Origin: Maledivibacter halophilus
Lineage (GTDB): Bacteria; Bacillota; Clostridia; Peptostreptococcales; Caminicellaceae
Direction: 5' to 3'
Length of the DNA: 64,000 nucleotides
Assembly (NCBI RefSeq): GCF_900167445.1
Contig: NZ_FUZT01000005.1
Coordinates: 62,001 to 126,000 of the forward strand
Shown: in pieces, positions 34,640-43,751 of the stretch
How the letters are laid out: each line of letters begins with the position of its first letter
How positions within the stretch are numbered: position 1 is the stretch's first letter
Made by a program: the position numbers and the translations under genes
Notes under the pieces: model-generated
Databases searched by the model: none
What the model saw: the letters and a program-made list of their open reading frames with translations, nothing else
What the model was told of the DNA's origin: nothing

Positions 34640-36292
34640 CTATTTATTTTTTTTATAATCAAAGGTAACAATTTTTTTAATGCTAAGCTTTTTCATTCTT
34701 GACTGCAAATTTTGTCTTTTTATTCCTAACATTTTAGCAGTTTTAGTAATATTAAATTTATTTTTCATCAAAGCTTTTTCAATAATTTTTTTTTCAAATT
34801 CGTTGAGAGTTTCAGGTAATATACCTCCTTCAGCAATAAGTTCTTCATAACTATTTGGAATAGTATTTATTCTTGAATTTCTTCGGTTTATCTTTTTTCG
34901 AAAATGTTCCGGTAAGTTGTTTTCTGTTAGTGTAGTTCCTTCATCAATAAAACTATATGAAGATTCTATGACATATTCTAATTCTCGAATATTTCCTGGC
35001 CATTTATGATTCAAAAACATTTTTTCTACTGAAGGAGATAATTTAGTTACAAACTTTCCATAGATACGATTAAATTTATTGATAAAATGTTTCGAAATTA
35101 CTATAATATCATTCCCCCGTTCCCTAAGTGGAGGAATGACCAAAATAAATGCCGCTATTCTATAAAAAAAATCTTCTCTCATTTTTCCTTCATCAATTAA
35201 TTTTTCAGGTGGTTGATTAGTAGAACTGATAAGTCGACATTTGATTGGCATTTCTTTACTATCTCCAAGTCTTCTTATTTTTCTTTCCTGTATTGCCCTT
35301 AAAAGCTTAGCTTGAAGTTCAGAACTCATTGAGTTTATTTCATCTAAAAATAAAGTTCCTTCTCCAGCTTGTTCCATTAATCCCCACTTATTTTCCGCTC
35401 CAGTATAGATTCCTTTAGTAGTTCCAAACAAGATACTTTCCAGCAAAGTTTCTGGAATAGTAGCACAATTTACTGCTAAAAAAGGCTCCTTTGCATTATC
35501 ACTGTGATTATGTATACTTTGTGCAAAAAGTTCTTTTCCTGTACCGGTTTCTCCTTGAATCAATATTGGAACGTTGTTTTTTGAAGAACGTATAGCACTT
35601 TCTTTGGTGGCATTTATTATATAACTTTCTCCTATGATATCATCAAAAGTGTAGCTTGTATTATTATTAGGCAATTTTTTTCTTTTGTAAACGCTTTCTC
35701 TATACTGCAAGTTTTGTGCTTTTGTAAGAGTTTCAAGAACTCTATTGAGGTATCTATTTATTAAAAGTACTGCCTTTACCTCGTTTTGATTTATTACTGG
35801 AACAAAAGTCGATAGCATATGTATTTCTTTATGTTCTTTGTTAAGGTAAACATTATATAAATTAGGTATTTCAACTTTATCAATAAAAACCTGCTTCATT
35901 TCTCTTATAAGCTTTTCTTTATAAACAGGAATAAATCTTTCTATTTTATTGTGAAAAATTTCGTTGCCGTCTTTATCTATTGCATAAACAGCATCCTGTA
36001 CATATCCTATGGCTTTTTTCATTATTTCATTTTCTAAACTCATTTTATCCAATGGTGTGATATCAACCATAGCAACTATCAACTGATCATCATTCAATTT
36101 GCTGCTAAATAACATATAATTTCTATCATCAAGAGTAATTAAAAGCTCTCTGTTGATTTTTTCAATTGATTCTACAACAAAGCAAGGTATAATTTCACCG
36201 CTTTTGCAGAACAATGCTGCAACCCCTGTAGATTTTATACATTTATTTGTTTTCAAATCTGCAAATATTAGACCGATTTTTAGATTTTTCAT
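34640..36292 (-). CDS. sigma-54-dependent transcriptional activator with PAS domain
   Basis: The product has 550 residues. An N-terminal region and PAS-like domain (to about 210: VQDAVYAIDKDGNEIFHN) are followed by the AAA+ domain with Walker A GETGTGKELF, Walker B GTLFLDEINSM and the sigma-54 contact loop as GIYTGAENKW, a GAFTGA variant. A Fis-type HTH closes the protein (NITKTAKMLGIKRQNLQSRM). The start at 36292 is set by GAGGAGG eight bases upstream. It probably senses the catabolic substrate and drives the downstream operon. Three 15-bp repeats in its own upstream region are likely binding sites. Confidence 0.92.
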   Translation of the reverse strand: MKNLKIGLIFADLKTNKCIKSTGVAALFCKSGEIIPCFVVESIEKINRELLITLDDRNYMLFSSKLNDDQLIVAMVDITPLDKMSLENEIMKKAIGYVQDAVYAIDKDGNEIFHNKIERFIPVYKEKLIREMKQVFIDKVEIPNLYNVYLNKEHKEIHMLSTFVPVINQNEVKAVLLINRYLNRVLETLTKAQNLQYRESVYKRKKLPNNNTSYTFDDIIGESYIINATKESAIRSSKNNVPILIQGETGTGKELFAQSIHNHSDNAKEPFLAVNCATIPETLLESILFGTTKGIYTGAENKWGLMEQAGEGTLFLDEINSMSSELQAKLLRAIQERKIRRLGDSKEMPIKCRLISSTNQPPEKLIDEGKMREDFFYRIAAFILVIPPLRERGNDIIVISKHFINKFNRIYGKFVTKLSPSVEKMFLNHKWPGNIRELEYVIESSYSFIDEGTTLTENNLPEHFRKKINRRNSRINTIPNSYEELIAEGGILPETLNEFEKKIIEKALMKNKFNITKTAKMLGIKRQNLQSRMKKLSIKKIVTFDYKKNK

Positions 36293-36332
36293 AATGCTTA
36301 GCCTCCTCATATGTTGCAAATTATAAAATTAA

Positions 36333-36381
36333 GCATAAAAAAGTTGCGCATCTTTTTTATGCTTATGCAACTTTTTTATGC
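36333..36381. promoter_or_regulatory. three 15-bp activator-binding repeats
   Basis: GCATAAAAAAGTTGC (36333-36347), its variant GCATCTTTTTTATGC (36348-36362) and GCAACTTTTTTATGC (36367-36381) form inverted copies of one 15-bp site upstream of the activator gene. ATGCATAT motifs recur near the sigma-54 promoter. They look like enhancer or autoregulatory sites. Confidence 0.65.
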
Positions 36382-36539
36382 ACTTTCTTATAAATATAAA
36401 ATAGATATCTTATGAATGAATCAAGAATCCAATTGATTTATTATAACATCAAATTCTTGATTGTTCACAAATCTTCATTTTTTTGCAAAAGCAACTCCCC
36501 TTATAAAATTTCCCCATAACTGTTCAGGTGATGCTGTTT

Positions 36540-36905
36540 TGAGACCTACAGGTTGAACATACTCTATCTTTATAATCTCTTATGGAAAGAAGTGCTGCAT
36601 CAATTCCCTCAATGGTAAAGGTCATGATTAAAATATATTTCGTAAGCCTTACAACACCTGAAGTATTAAATTGATTTAGGGCTTCCTGTATAATCAATCT
36701 TTCTCTTAATGTTATTTTTTTTTCCTACTATAATAGTAAACAGCGTACCCATCGTCATAAATCCCAAGCCACCAATTTGAATCAAAAATAAAATTACTAT
36801 TTGCCCAAAAATTGCCCAATGGGTAAATTAAGAAGCAAAGCTCGTGTCAATATGACAGCGGCAAAGCCCAAAACTAGTATTTGTGTTGGATGAAGATCAA
36901 CTTTA
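36540..36905 (-). pseudogene. KtrB-type potassium transporter remnant
   Basis: The first part reads LHPTQILVLGFAAVILTRAL and LLNLPIG, then a stop. In another frame LIQIGGLGFMTMGTLFTIIV and KKITLRERLIIQEALNQF follow, then VVRLTKYILIMTFTIEGI. These are N-terminal and pore-loop segments of KtrB/NtpJ, with the segment between them deleted and the C-terminal half missing. It lies directly behind an intact TrkH gene of the same superfamily. Confidence 0.8.
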
Positions 36906-36910
36906 TTCGT

Positions 36911-38389
36911 TTATCTATTTTTAAAAATTAACTTTACATCCTTAATAATTTTCATAGCCGCAAAAAATACTACGATAAATTCCAGTCTTCCCAGCATCAT
37001 ACCAATTGTCTCAGTCCAAAGTACTATTCCTGGGGCATCTGGTGAAGTTATTCCAACAGATAAACCTACTGTTCCAAGGCTGGATGCAAATTCAAACATG
37101 GAATCCTTCAGCGGATAACCGTTGAGTAATAATATTCCTACACCTATTGCATAGGTAATCATATAAAGAGTAGCAAAATTTGATATCTCTAAAATATGAT
37201 TTTTCGTAACATAATATTTGCCCTCAGGTCTATTTACATAATTTTGTCTAATGACATTCTTAGGTAAAAGATATCCTTTAATGTCCCATATTAATGATTT
37301 TAACATTATATAAACTCTGTACTGTTTAAGTCCTCCTGCCGTTGAACCTGCTCCTCCTCCAATAATCATTAATATAATCATACCAAATATTGCAAAGTTA
37401 TCCCAATCACCATATCCTACTGTTGAAAAACCAGTTGTAGATAAAGCTGAAACCAACTCAAATATTCCTACCCTTATGACTTTTCCTGTACTTCCAAATA
37501 GTTTTGATAGTGAAAAATAGGATACAATTGGAATAGCAAAGGATAATAGAAAAAACATAAATTTTATTTCTCCTATTTTAAAGAACTTTTTTATCTCTCC
37601 CTTTAATAGAACATAATGAGCGGCAAAGTTGATTGTCCCTATAAGCATCAGTATTATTGTAATTAACTCAATTGCCACGCTGTCATAAGCACCTATACTT
37701 TCGGTTTTAGTTGAAAAACCACCAGTAGAAAGTGCTGCAATAGAATGATTTATAGAATCAAACCACGGCATACCCGCAATGATGTAGAGTACAGTCCCAG
37801 CCAAAACGTAGCCTGTATATATTGTCATTATGAGTTTTGTTGATTTAGCAATATTGGGTAACAGTTTATCAGATCTACCCTCGGCATTGTACAATCCTAA
37901 CCCATGGGGACCAATTATGGCTGACAGCATAACTACCGCAAGTCCTGCTCCGCCTAAAAATTGCATTATACTTCTCCAGAGTAAAAATACATGGGAAGTT
38001 TTGGTTACATCTACAACTGACAAGCCTGTTGTAGTCCATCCACTTACAGCTTCAAAAATGGCTTGGGTAAAATTGAGCTGTCCCGATAATATAAAGGGCA
38101 ATGCAGAAAAAATAACAGTTAAAAACCAAGCCAAAACTACTATAATGCCACCTTCTTGAAGAGTTAATGTTGCTTCTTCGCTATGTTTCATTCTACTCCT
38201 CATAATATAGCCTATTATAATAACTAATATTGAAGGAATCACAAAACACCATATTTCATTTAATTCATTTCTATATATAGGAATTATAAGGAGTGGCATG
38301 AGCAAGGTTATACCAACTCCAATAAGCATTGTACCTACATAACCTATAACCAATTGATATCTTTCTTTAAGCTGCCTTATATAAAGCAC
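36911..38389 (-). CDS. trkH: TrkH family potassium uptake protein
   Basis: The product has 492 residues with about ten to twelve helices. Four pore segments are visible: SGWTTTGLSVVDV, AALSTGGFSTKTES, SALSTTGFSTVGYGDW and SSLGTVGLSVG, each with a selectivity-filter glycine. The gene follows its TrkA partner with a two-base gap, so they form one K+ channel/transporter complex in the cytoplasmic membrane. A c-di-AMP riboswitch heads the whole operon, consistent with shut-down of K+ import when c-di-AMP is high. Confidence 0.93.
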   Translation of the reverse strand: MLYIRQLKERYQLVIGYVGTMLIGVGITLLMPLLIIPIYRNELNEIWCFVIPSILVIIIGYIMRSRMKHSEEATLTLQEGGIIVVLAWFLTVIFSALPFILSGQLNFTQAIFEAVSGWTTTGLSVVDVTKTSHVFLLWRSIMQFLGGAGLAVVMLSAIIGPHGLGLYNAEGRSDKLLPNIAKSTKLIMTIYTGYVLAGTVLYIIAGMPWFDSINHSIAALSTGGFSTKTESIGAYDSVAIELITIILMLIGTINFAAHYVLLKGEIKKFFKIGEIKFMFFLLSFAIPIVSYFSLSKLFGSTGKVIRVGIFELVSALSTTGFSTVGYGDWDNFAIFGMIILMIIGGGAGSTAGGLKQYRVYIMLKSLIWDIKGYLLPKNVIRQNYVNRPEGKYYVTKNHILEISNFATLYMITYAIGVGILLLNGYPLKDSMFEFASSLGTVGLSVGITSPDAPGIVLWTETIGMMLGRLEFIVVFFAAMKIIKDVKLIFKNR

Positions 38390-38390
38390 T

Positions 38391-39056
38391 TTAATCTACC
38401 CTTCCCCTTATAGTTTTAAGTACATCTGATTGAACCATTGGCAGTGACAAAATTATCAGTTTATCTTCTTCTTTTATATCTGTATCTCCTCTAGGAATTA
38501 TGGCAGTATTATTTCTAATAATACATCCTACTATAGAGTCTTTGGGTAAACTTATCTCACTAAGTTTTTTACTGATAATAGGGTATTCCTTATTCATTTC
38601 TATTTCCATAATTGCCAGCTTACCTTCCTCAATAGGAATAAGGTTATTTATATCATCAATTGACACCTTTTGCTCAATTAAAGATGAAATAATATTTGAT
38701 GTACTAATTACTGTATCAACCCCTAGTTTTTTAAATATTTCTATATTTTTAGGGTCATTAACTATGGCAAATGTTCTCTTTACTTTATAGATTTTCTCGG
38801 CTATTTGACATATTACAAGATTATCTGGGTCTTTAGGTGTTAAGGCGATAACCATATCTGAATAGGCTACACCTGCGTCCTCTAATATATATGGTTTAGT
38901 ACCGTCACCGTAAACTATGTCGGCTCTATGCATTCTAGCAAGCTTCTTACAATACTCCTCATCATTATTAACAATAGTTACATTATAGCCCTTTGAGATA
39001 AAAGACTTTGCTAAAAAATGTACTTCCTTTCCTCCACCAACAATAATAATATTCAT
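38391..39056 (-). CDS. trkA: TrkA family potassium uptake protein
   Basis: The product has 221 residues with an N-terminal RCK_N Rossmann domain (MNIIIVGGGKEVHFLAKSFI, DIVYGDGTKPYILEDAG) and a C-terminal RCK_C domain (about 140-215: PIISKKLSEISLPKDSIVG, GDTDIKEEDKLIIL). It binds NAD(H) or ATP and gates TrkH; RCK_C domains of Firmicute homologues can also bind c-di-AMP. It follows the second TrkA-like gene, overlapping its stop. Confidence 0.93.
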   Translation of the reverse strand: MNIIIVGGGKEVHFLAKSFISKGYNVTIVNNDEEYCKKLARMHRADIVYGDGTKPYILEDAGVAYSDMVIALTPKDPDNLVICQIAEKIYKVKRTFAIVNDPKNIEIFKKLGVDTVISTSNIISSLIEQKVSIDDINNLIPIEEGKLAIMEIEMNKEYPIISKKLSEISLPKDSIVGCIIRNNTAIIPRGDTDIKEEDKLIILSLPMVQSDVLKTIRGRVD

Positions 39057-39496
39057 TATTTTTCCCCCACTTCTTGTTCGACAATGATATTTTTAAATTC
39101 TATAGCCGAAAGAACTGTAGGACAAAGGGTTTCAATCTCTAGTTCTTCATAGACCTTTTGTCTTGAGGGTTCAAATAACCTTGCAATAACCTTGGGTACT
39201 CCATATATTGATTTAGCTATCTGTGCAATCATGATGTTGGTATTATCATCATTAGTTGTTGTAACCACAACATCGGCCTTGTCAATCTTAGCTTGAAGTA
39301 ATGTATCTATCTCTATAGCATCAGCTTCTATGGTAAACCCACTGAAATCTTCAGATAATCTGCCAAAGGACTTCTCTTCTTTATCAATAACAACAACGCT
39401 TTTTCTAGACTTAGAAAGCAAGTTGGCTAAGTGAGAACCTAGTCTCCCACAGCCAACTATAATAATATATTCATCCTTACTTCGATTCCTCTTCAT
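39056..39496 (-). CDS. TrkA N-domain protein lacking RCK_C
   Basis: The product has 146 residues. YIIIVGCGRLGSHLANLLSK and FTIEADAIEIDTLLQAKID form a complete RCK_N domain with the GxGxxG nucleotide loop. The protein ends soon after the domain, so the usual RCK_C part is missing. It probably forms mixed rings with the full TrkA encoded next to it. The start overlaps the response regulator gene by 20 bases. Confidence 0.88.
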   Translation of the reverse strand: MKRNRSKDEYIIIVGCGRLGSHLANLLSKSRKSVVVIDKEEKSFGRLSEDFSGFTIEADAIEIDTLLQAKIDKADVVVTTTNDDNTNIMIAQIAKSIYGVPKVIARLFEPSRQKVYEELEIETLCPTVLSAIEFKNIIVEQEVGEK

Positions 39497-40187
39497 GCTC
39501 TACATCTCCCTTATCGGTTTCCACTCCCATGTTGATTCCAATCTGAGTATATCTGAACTGGGATGTTCTTTCCAAATTCTTGTTAGCCGGTTCATAGGTA
39601 GGGTCTAATGCAAGAGCTGCTCTATAATGCTTCTGAGCTACTTGTACTTCTCTTCTAAACTCAGCTAAAACACCTAATAAATTATGGGGCTCAGGAAAAT
39701 CTACGTCCATTGCTACAGCTTTTTTTAAATATTCCTCTGCTTTAGCATAATCATTTTGTAAAATACATTTCTTTGAGAAGTTTATAATATCCTTATAGCT
39801 TTCCAATTCATTTTCTTCTAATTCTTGTCTTTCTAAAACTTCCTTTACTACCTTTCTTATTTCATCTGGAGTAAAGGGTTTACTGATAAAATCAATAGCA
39901 CCAAGCTTCATTGCTTCAACAGCTCTTTCTATGGTTCCATAGGCTGTCATCATTATGACATCTACATTATTTCCTTTTTGTCTAATTTCCTTTAGAACCT
40001 CCATACCAGTTAAGCCAGGCATCTTAATATCAAGAAGTATTAAGTCAAATTTCTCTTCCTGCAGCTTATGAAGACCTTCGTCTCCATTTACTGCAATATC
40101 TATTTCATAATTTTGTTCTACTAAACAGTGCTTTAAGGTCATTCTAATATTCTTTTCATCATCAACGATTAAAATTTTCTTGTTCAT
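39477..40187 (-). CDS. response regulator with TPR output
   Basis: The product has 236 residues. The receiver domain has DDEKN near the start, the phospho-acceptor Asp in LILLDIKMPGLTGMEVL, and the Lys in FISKPFTPDEI. Residues about 125-215 are tetratricopeptide repeats (YAKAEEYLKKAVAMDVDFPE, then AQKHYRAALALDPTYEPA) rather than a DNA-binding domain. The output therefore acts by protein contact, possibly on TrkA/TrkH. It lies between the receiver-only regulator and the TrkA genes. Confidence 0.9.
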   Translation of the reverse strand: MNKKILIVDDEKNIRMTLKHCLVEQNYEIDIAVNGDEGLHKLQEEKFDLILLDIKMPGLTGMEVLKEIRQKGNNVDVIMMTAYGTIERAVEAMKLGAIDFISKPFTPDEIRKVVKEVLERQELEENELESYKDIINFSKKCILQNDYAKAEEYLKKAVAMDVDFPEPHNLLGVLAEFRREVQVAQKHYRAALALDPTYEPANKNLERTSQFRYTQIGINMGVETDKGDVEHEEESK

Positions 40188-40199
40188 AAAATCATCCTC

Positions 40200-40559
40200 C
40201 TAAAGATATTTATTTATTAAATTTCTTATTTCTTCATGGGTAAATGGTTTTACAATATAGTCACTTCCACCTACTTCAAAGGCTTTATTAATATCACTTT
40301 CCTGATTCTTGGCACTCATGAATATTACAGGTATATGTTTTGTATCCATATCTTCTTTCAGGGCTTTACATACTAAATACCCATTCATGCCCGGCAGTAG
40401 AATATCAAGTAATATAAGGTCAGGAATATATTCTTGAGCCATTTTAATTGCATCAATACCATTAGGTGCAACCTTAACATCAAAACCTTCTTTCTTTAAA
40501 TACATCCTTAGAGATAGAACAATGTTTTTCTCGTCTTCAACAATCAATATTTTTTTCAT
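40200..40559 (-). CDS. single-domain response regulator
   Basis: The product has 119 residues, a receiver domain only. The acidic pair is EDEKN, the phospho-acceptor lies in LILLDILLPGMNGYLV, and SDYIVKPFTHEEI gives the conserved Lys. There is no output domain. It follows the histidine kinase by 21 bases and probably relays phosphate between the kinase and other partners. Confidence 0.92.
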   Translation of the reverse strand: MKKILIVEDEKNIVLSLRMYLKKEGFDVKVAPNGIDAIKMAQEYIPDLILLDILLPGMNGYLVCKALKEDMDTKHIPVIFMSAKNQESDINKAFEVGGSDYIVKPFTHEEIRNLINKYL

Positions 40560-40580
40560 AATAAAGCCCCCTTTACTTTC

Positions 40581-42431
40581 TTATATACCAATGCTAAGTG
40601 TAAAATAAAACGTACTTCCTTCTCCAAGTTTACTTTGAACCCATATTTCTCCACCATGGGCATTTACTATTTCTTTACTTATAGCCAATCCTAACCCTGT
40701 ACTTCCATTAGTTTCTCCATTTTTATCTCTAACCTGAATAAATTTTTCAAATATTTTCTGCTGGTATTCCTCTGGTATACCCTTTCCATTGTCTACAACA
40801 GAAATCAGCATTTTGTTTACTGTTTGTTTTGCTTTAATCTGAATTTTCCCTGTTCCATCTCGAGGAACATATCGTAGAGCATTTCCTATTAAGTTAGTAA
40901 GCACCCAGGATATCTTATTATAATCAGCCTTAACCTTTGCCATATTTTCTTTAACATCAATATCTATAGATGTATTTCTCTCTTCTGCCTGCATTTTAAA
41001 AGGTTTGACAGCACTGTTCACGATATCCTTTATATCATGGGGTATAATATCCATCTGTATTTTTCCCGATTCTATTCTAGAAAGGTCTAAAAGTTCAGTA
41101 ACCAGGTTTTTTAGTCTTTCCGAGTCTTCTTTGATTGCTTCTATTAATTCTCTCTGATCCTCATTAATATTTCCCGGTATTTGGTCAAGTAGTAGTCCAA
41201 CACCCATACTAATTGAAGTAAGGGGGGTTCTAAATTCATGGGATACGGTTGAAACAAACTCTGATTTTATTTGGTCAACCTCTTTAAGCTTTGTAATATT
41301 TTGCATAAGTGTTACAACACCAATGTTCTCACCATCTCTTGTTATAATGGGTTTAACGTTAATTCTATAATGTTTAGTTTCATTTTCATCCTTAATCGTT
41401 ACGTCCCTATACTTTTTATATTCATGGGTATCCTTTCTATTTTTTACTTTATCTATCATCTCGAAAATATCTTCTCTTTTTATTACTTCTAAAAAATGTT
41501 TGCTGAGTACATCTTTTTCCCGTATATTAAGGACTTTCTCTGCTGCTCTATTAACTAATAATAGTTTGTGCTCTTCATTAGTAACGATTATACCGTCACC
41601 TATACTTTCCACAATAGCCTCTGCCTTTTGTTTTTCTCCTTTAAGCTTTTTAATGTTTAGAATTTCATATGACTGTAATTTTTTAGTCATTATATTAAAC
41701 TCTTCGGCAAGCTTTGCTATCTCATCGTCTCCTTCAATATCAAGCTGCTGACTGTAATCTCCTTCGGCAATCTTTCTTATTTTCTCAATGAGATTATATA
41801 GTGGCTTAGCTATCTTATTACTTAAATAAATAGCTAATATCAAGCCTATAAGTATAGTTGCTGATGATATAATCATAGTTGAATAAGTTGCCTTAGTAGA
41901 TATTGTATGAGCTCTATTTTTTCTTATTATCATTCCTTCTTGATTTAAATTAAGTAAATTTCTGCCCTCGGTCTTCGTTTTTTCAAAAAGAGGTAAAATT
42001 TCATTGTAATAATATGCTCTGGCTGCGTTTATATCTTCTTCTGCTTGAATATCAACAAACTCAGAAAATGCATCGACATATTCTATGTAGAGTTTATTAA
42101 TATTATCCAAAATCTCCTTTTCACCTGGTTCAGTTATATTATCCTCGGCCCTAGATAACCACTTTAAAAACTCCATTTCATTCTTTTTAAAGGCTTGAGA
42201 TGTAGTTTCACTACTCGAAAACATATGGGCAAGCTCTGCACTATCCTGCCTTTCAAGGGCAATAATCATATTTTGTGCTGCAACAATACTTCTATAATTG
42301 GACTGCATTATGTTTTCTATGGAATTACTAAGACTATTAAAATTCTTGATTGCCCAAATACTATTGGCTGCTAGCACTACAAATATTAAAATAAAAACTC
42401 CTAAAAATTTAAACCTTATACTCTTTCTCAT
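40581..42431 (-). CDS. sensor histidine kinase with 4HB, HAMP and PAS domains
   Basis: The product has 616 residues. A helix at 5-27 and one near 185-205 flank an extracytoplasmic four-helix-bundle sensor. HAMP (IAKPLYNLIEKIRKIAEGDY) and PAS (ESIGDGIIVTNEEHKLLLVN) follow. The kinase core has the phospho-accepting VSHEFRTPLTSISM and the ATP-binding blocks NLIGNALRYV, DNGKGIPEE and GSTGLGLAISKEIV. The start at 42431 is chosen for GGGTGAGG upstream; longer frames begin inside the leader. It is the first gene behind the c-di-AMP riboswitch and probably senses turgor or ionic stress. Confidence 0.9.
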   Translation of the reverse strand: MRKSIRFKFLGVFILIFVVLAANSIWAIKNFNSLSNSIENIMQSNYRSIVAAQNMIIALERQDSAELAHMFSSSETTSQAFKKNEMEFLKWLSRAEDNITEPGEKEILDNINKLYIEYVDAFSEFVDIQAEEDINAARAYYYNEILPLFEKTKTEGRNLLNLNQEGMIIRKNRAHTISTKATYSTMIISSATILIGLILAIYLSNKIAKPLYNLIEKIRKIAEGDYSQQLDIEGDDEIAKLAEEFNIMTKKLQSYEILNIKKLKGEKQKAEAIVESIGDGIIVTNEEHKLLLVNRAAEKVLNIREKDVLSKHFLEVIKREDIFEMIDKVKNRKDTHEYKKYRDVTIKDENETKHYRINVKPIITRDGENIGVVTLMQNITKLKEVDQIKSEFVSTVSHEFRTPLTSISMGVGLLLDQIPGNINEDQRELIEAIKEDSERLKNLVTELLDLSRIESGKIQMDIIPHDIKDIVNSAVKPFKMQAEERNTSIDIDVKENMAKVKADYNKISWVLTNLIGNALRYVPRDGTGKIQIKAKQTVNKMLISVVDNGKGIPEEYQQKIFEKFIQVRDKNGETNGSTGLGLAISKEIVNAHGGEIWVQSKLGEGSTFYFTLSIGI

Positions 42432-42477
42432 AATCCTCACCCAGCTTATTTTATTTATAGCTATTATTAACCAAAAA

Positions 42478-42508
42478 ATCAAAAAAACCACAGAGAACCC
42501 ATGGTTTT
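42478..42508 (-). terminator. expression-platform terminator of the riboswitch
   Basis: On the minus strand AAAACCA and TGGTTTT form a stem followed by a run of Ts, between the aptamer and the kinase gene. Binding of c-di-AMP is expected to favour this terminator. Confidence 0.8.
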
Positions 42509-42536
42509 AGATACATCCATACATACCATTTCCTCC

Positions 42537-42650
42537 TCTTTCAACGCTTACGAGGTTAGCTGTCGGGCTCGGATTGAAAGAGTTATCCTATCCTTTCGGA
42601 ATTCGCCCCAAAAGTGGGTCCCCCGCTTCCATATGGAACTCAGCGTGTAT
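42537..42650 (-). promoter_or_regulatory. c-di-AMP riboswitch (ydaO/yuaA type)
   Basis: On the minus strand the conserved elements occur in order: GCGGGGGACCCA, TTGGGGCGAATTCC, TCCGAGCCCGACAGCTAACC and TCGTAAGCGTTGAAAGAGG. They match the ydaO motif, whose ligand is c-di-AMP. A terminator follows. The genes behind it encode K+ uptake and its regulation, a known target class for this riboswitch. Confidence 0.95.
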
Positions 42651-43051
42651 GATATTTAATTTATTAAAGATTATACTCCCAAATTTTACATTAGTCAATA
42701 TTTTTTTAATTACAGATATCCCTAACTTAATCGAAGATACTAGAACAACATCAAATATTACTTTTCTGCTCACTTTCAATTTAAATTTATTGCTAAAGTG
42801 TATTTTAATGCTAAGAAAAAGGCAAAGAAAACGTGCGAAAGAAAAAGCGACAAAGAAAAGTTATAGCTGTTTTTCACTTATAAGTCATTTAAAATGGCGA
42901 TTTTGTAGCAATTATATTTTTAAAAAATTGATAAGTTAGCAAGAAGATATCAGGTAAGAAATCCTTTTAAAATTGCTGACAGCTTGAATATTACTATAAT
43001 AATGTATGTATCATCAGTTAGCTTCTTCATTGTAAGTAAGTAACTATTACT

Positions 43052-43483
43052 TTATATTTTGTTATTTTCTATGTAACTACGTAATAAATCACTGGCACTC
43101 TGCCTTGATTTATCAAGGCAATTAATATCTCCAAAGACTAAAAAACTATCTTTTGTACGTGAAACTGCAACATTTAACATACTCTTTTTTATATCAATAA
43201 AGTAACATCCATCTCATCTGCCATATACTGTTGACATAATAACAATTTGTCTTTCAGCACCCTGAAAAATATGTACAGTACCATAGTTTATATATTTTCT
43301 AATCTCAAAGGGCAATAACTTTATAAACCCTTTCTTCATCAATGTTTCTTGAGCTTTAAACGGTGTTATTATCCCTATCAAATTTTTTTCATCTTTATCT
43401 GGATATGCTAGCTTAATACGTTCAAATTTTTGGTTAATCCACATAGCTATAGCTTGAATTTCATTTAAGTTATACCTACTCCC
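43052..43483 (-). pseudogene. UPF1/DNA2-type helicase, C-terminal remnant
   Basis: The frame reads YNLNEIQAIAMWINQKFERI, NLIGIITPFKAQETLM and VHIFQGAERQIVIMSTVYGR, then a TGA, then CYFIDIKKSMLNVAVSRTKD and SFLVFGDINCLDKS. These are motifs III-VI of superfamily 1 helicases (AAA_12). The premature stop and lack of the N-terminal ATPase half mark it as decayed. The 370 bases to its left, up to the riboswitch, contain nothing recognisable. Confidence 0.75.
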
Positions 43484-43595
43484 CCCCGCTTTTAGAAGAT
43501 CTTTCTGTGTCTATTTGCATATACCCCATGACTCTCACCATAGAGGTGATATTTGTTGCGTTTTCCAGAAACTTTTAAAAAGAGTTTTTGAAATC

Positions 43596-43642
43596 AAAAA
43601 AAGCACACAGGCATACTGATTCATCTGCTTGTGTGACTTTTT
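43596..43642 (-). terminator. terminator of the ABC exporter operon
   Basis: GTCACACAAGCAG and CCTGTGTGC pair on the minus strand and are followed by TTTTTTT; an A-run lies on the other side, so it can work in both directions. It lies 110 bases after the permease stop. Confidence 0.8.
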
Positions 43643-43751
43643 CAAAGCGTTTGGACTTGCGATAAAAGAATACTATGAAAAATAAAGATCTTACCCATGA
43701 GTAAGTTAATGTTTATGGAAATATTAACACAGAGATTGAACCTCTATTCTA

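Noticed and set aside
42588-42779. Minus-strand frame of 63 codons upstream of the kinase
   Set aside because: It overlaps the c-di-AMP aptamer; conservation there is explained by RNA structure.
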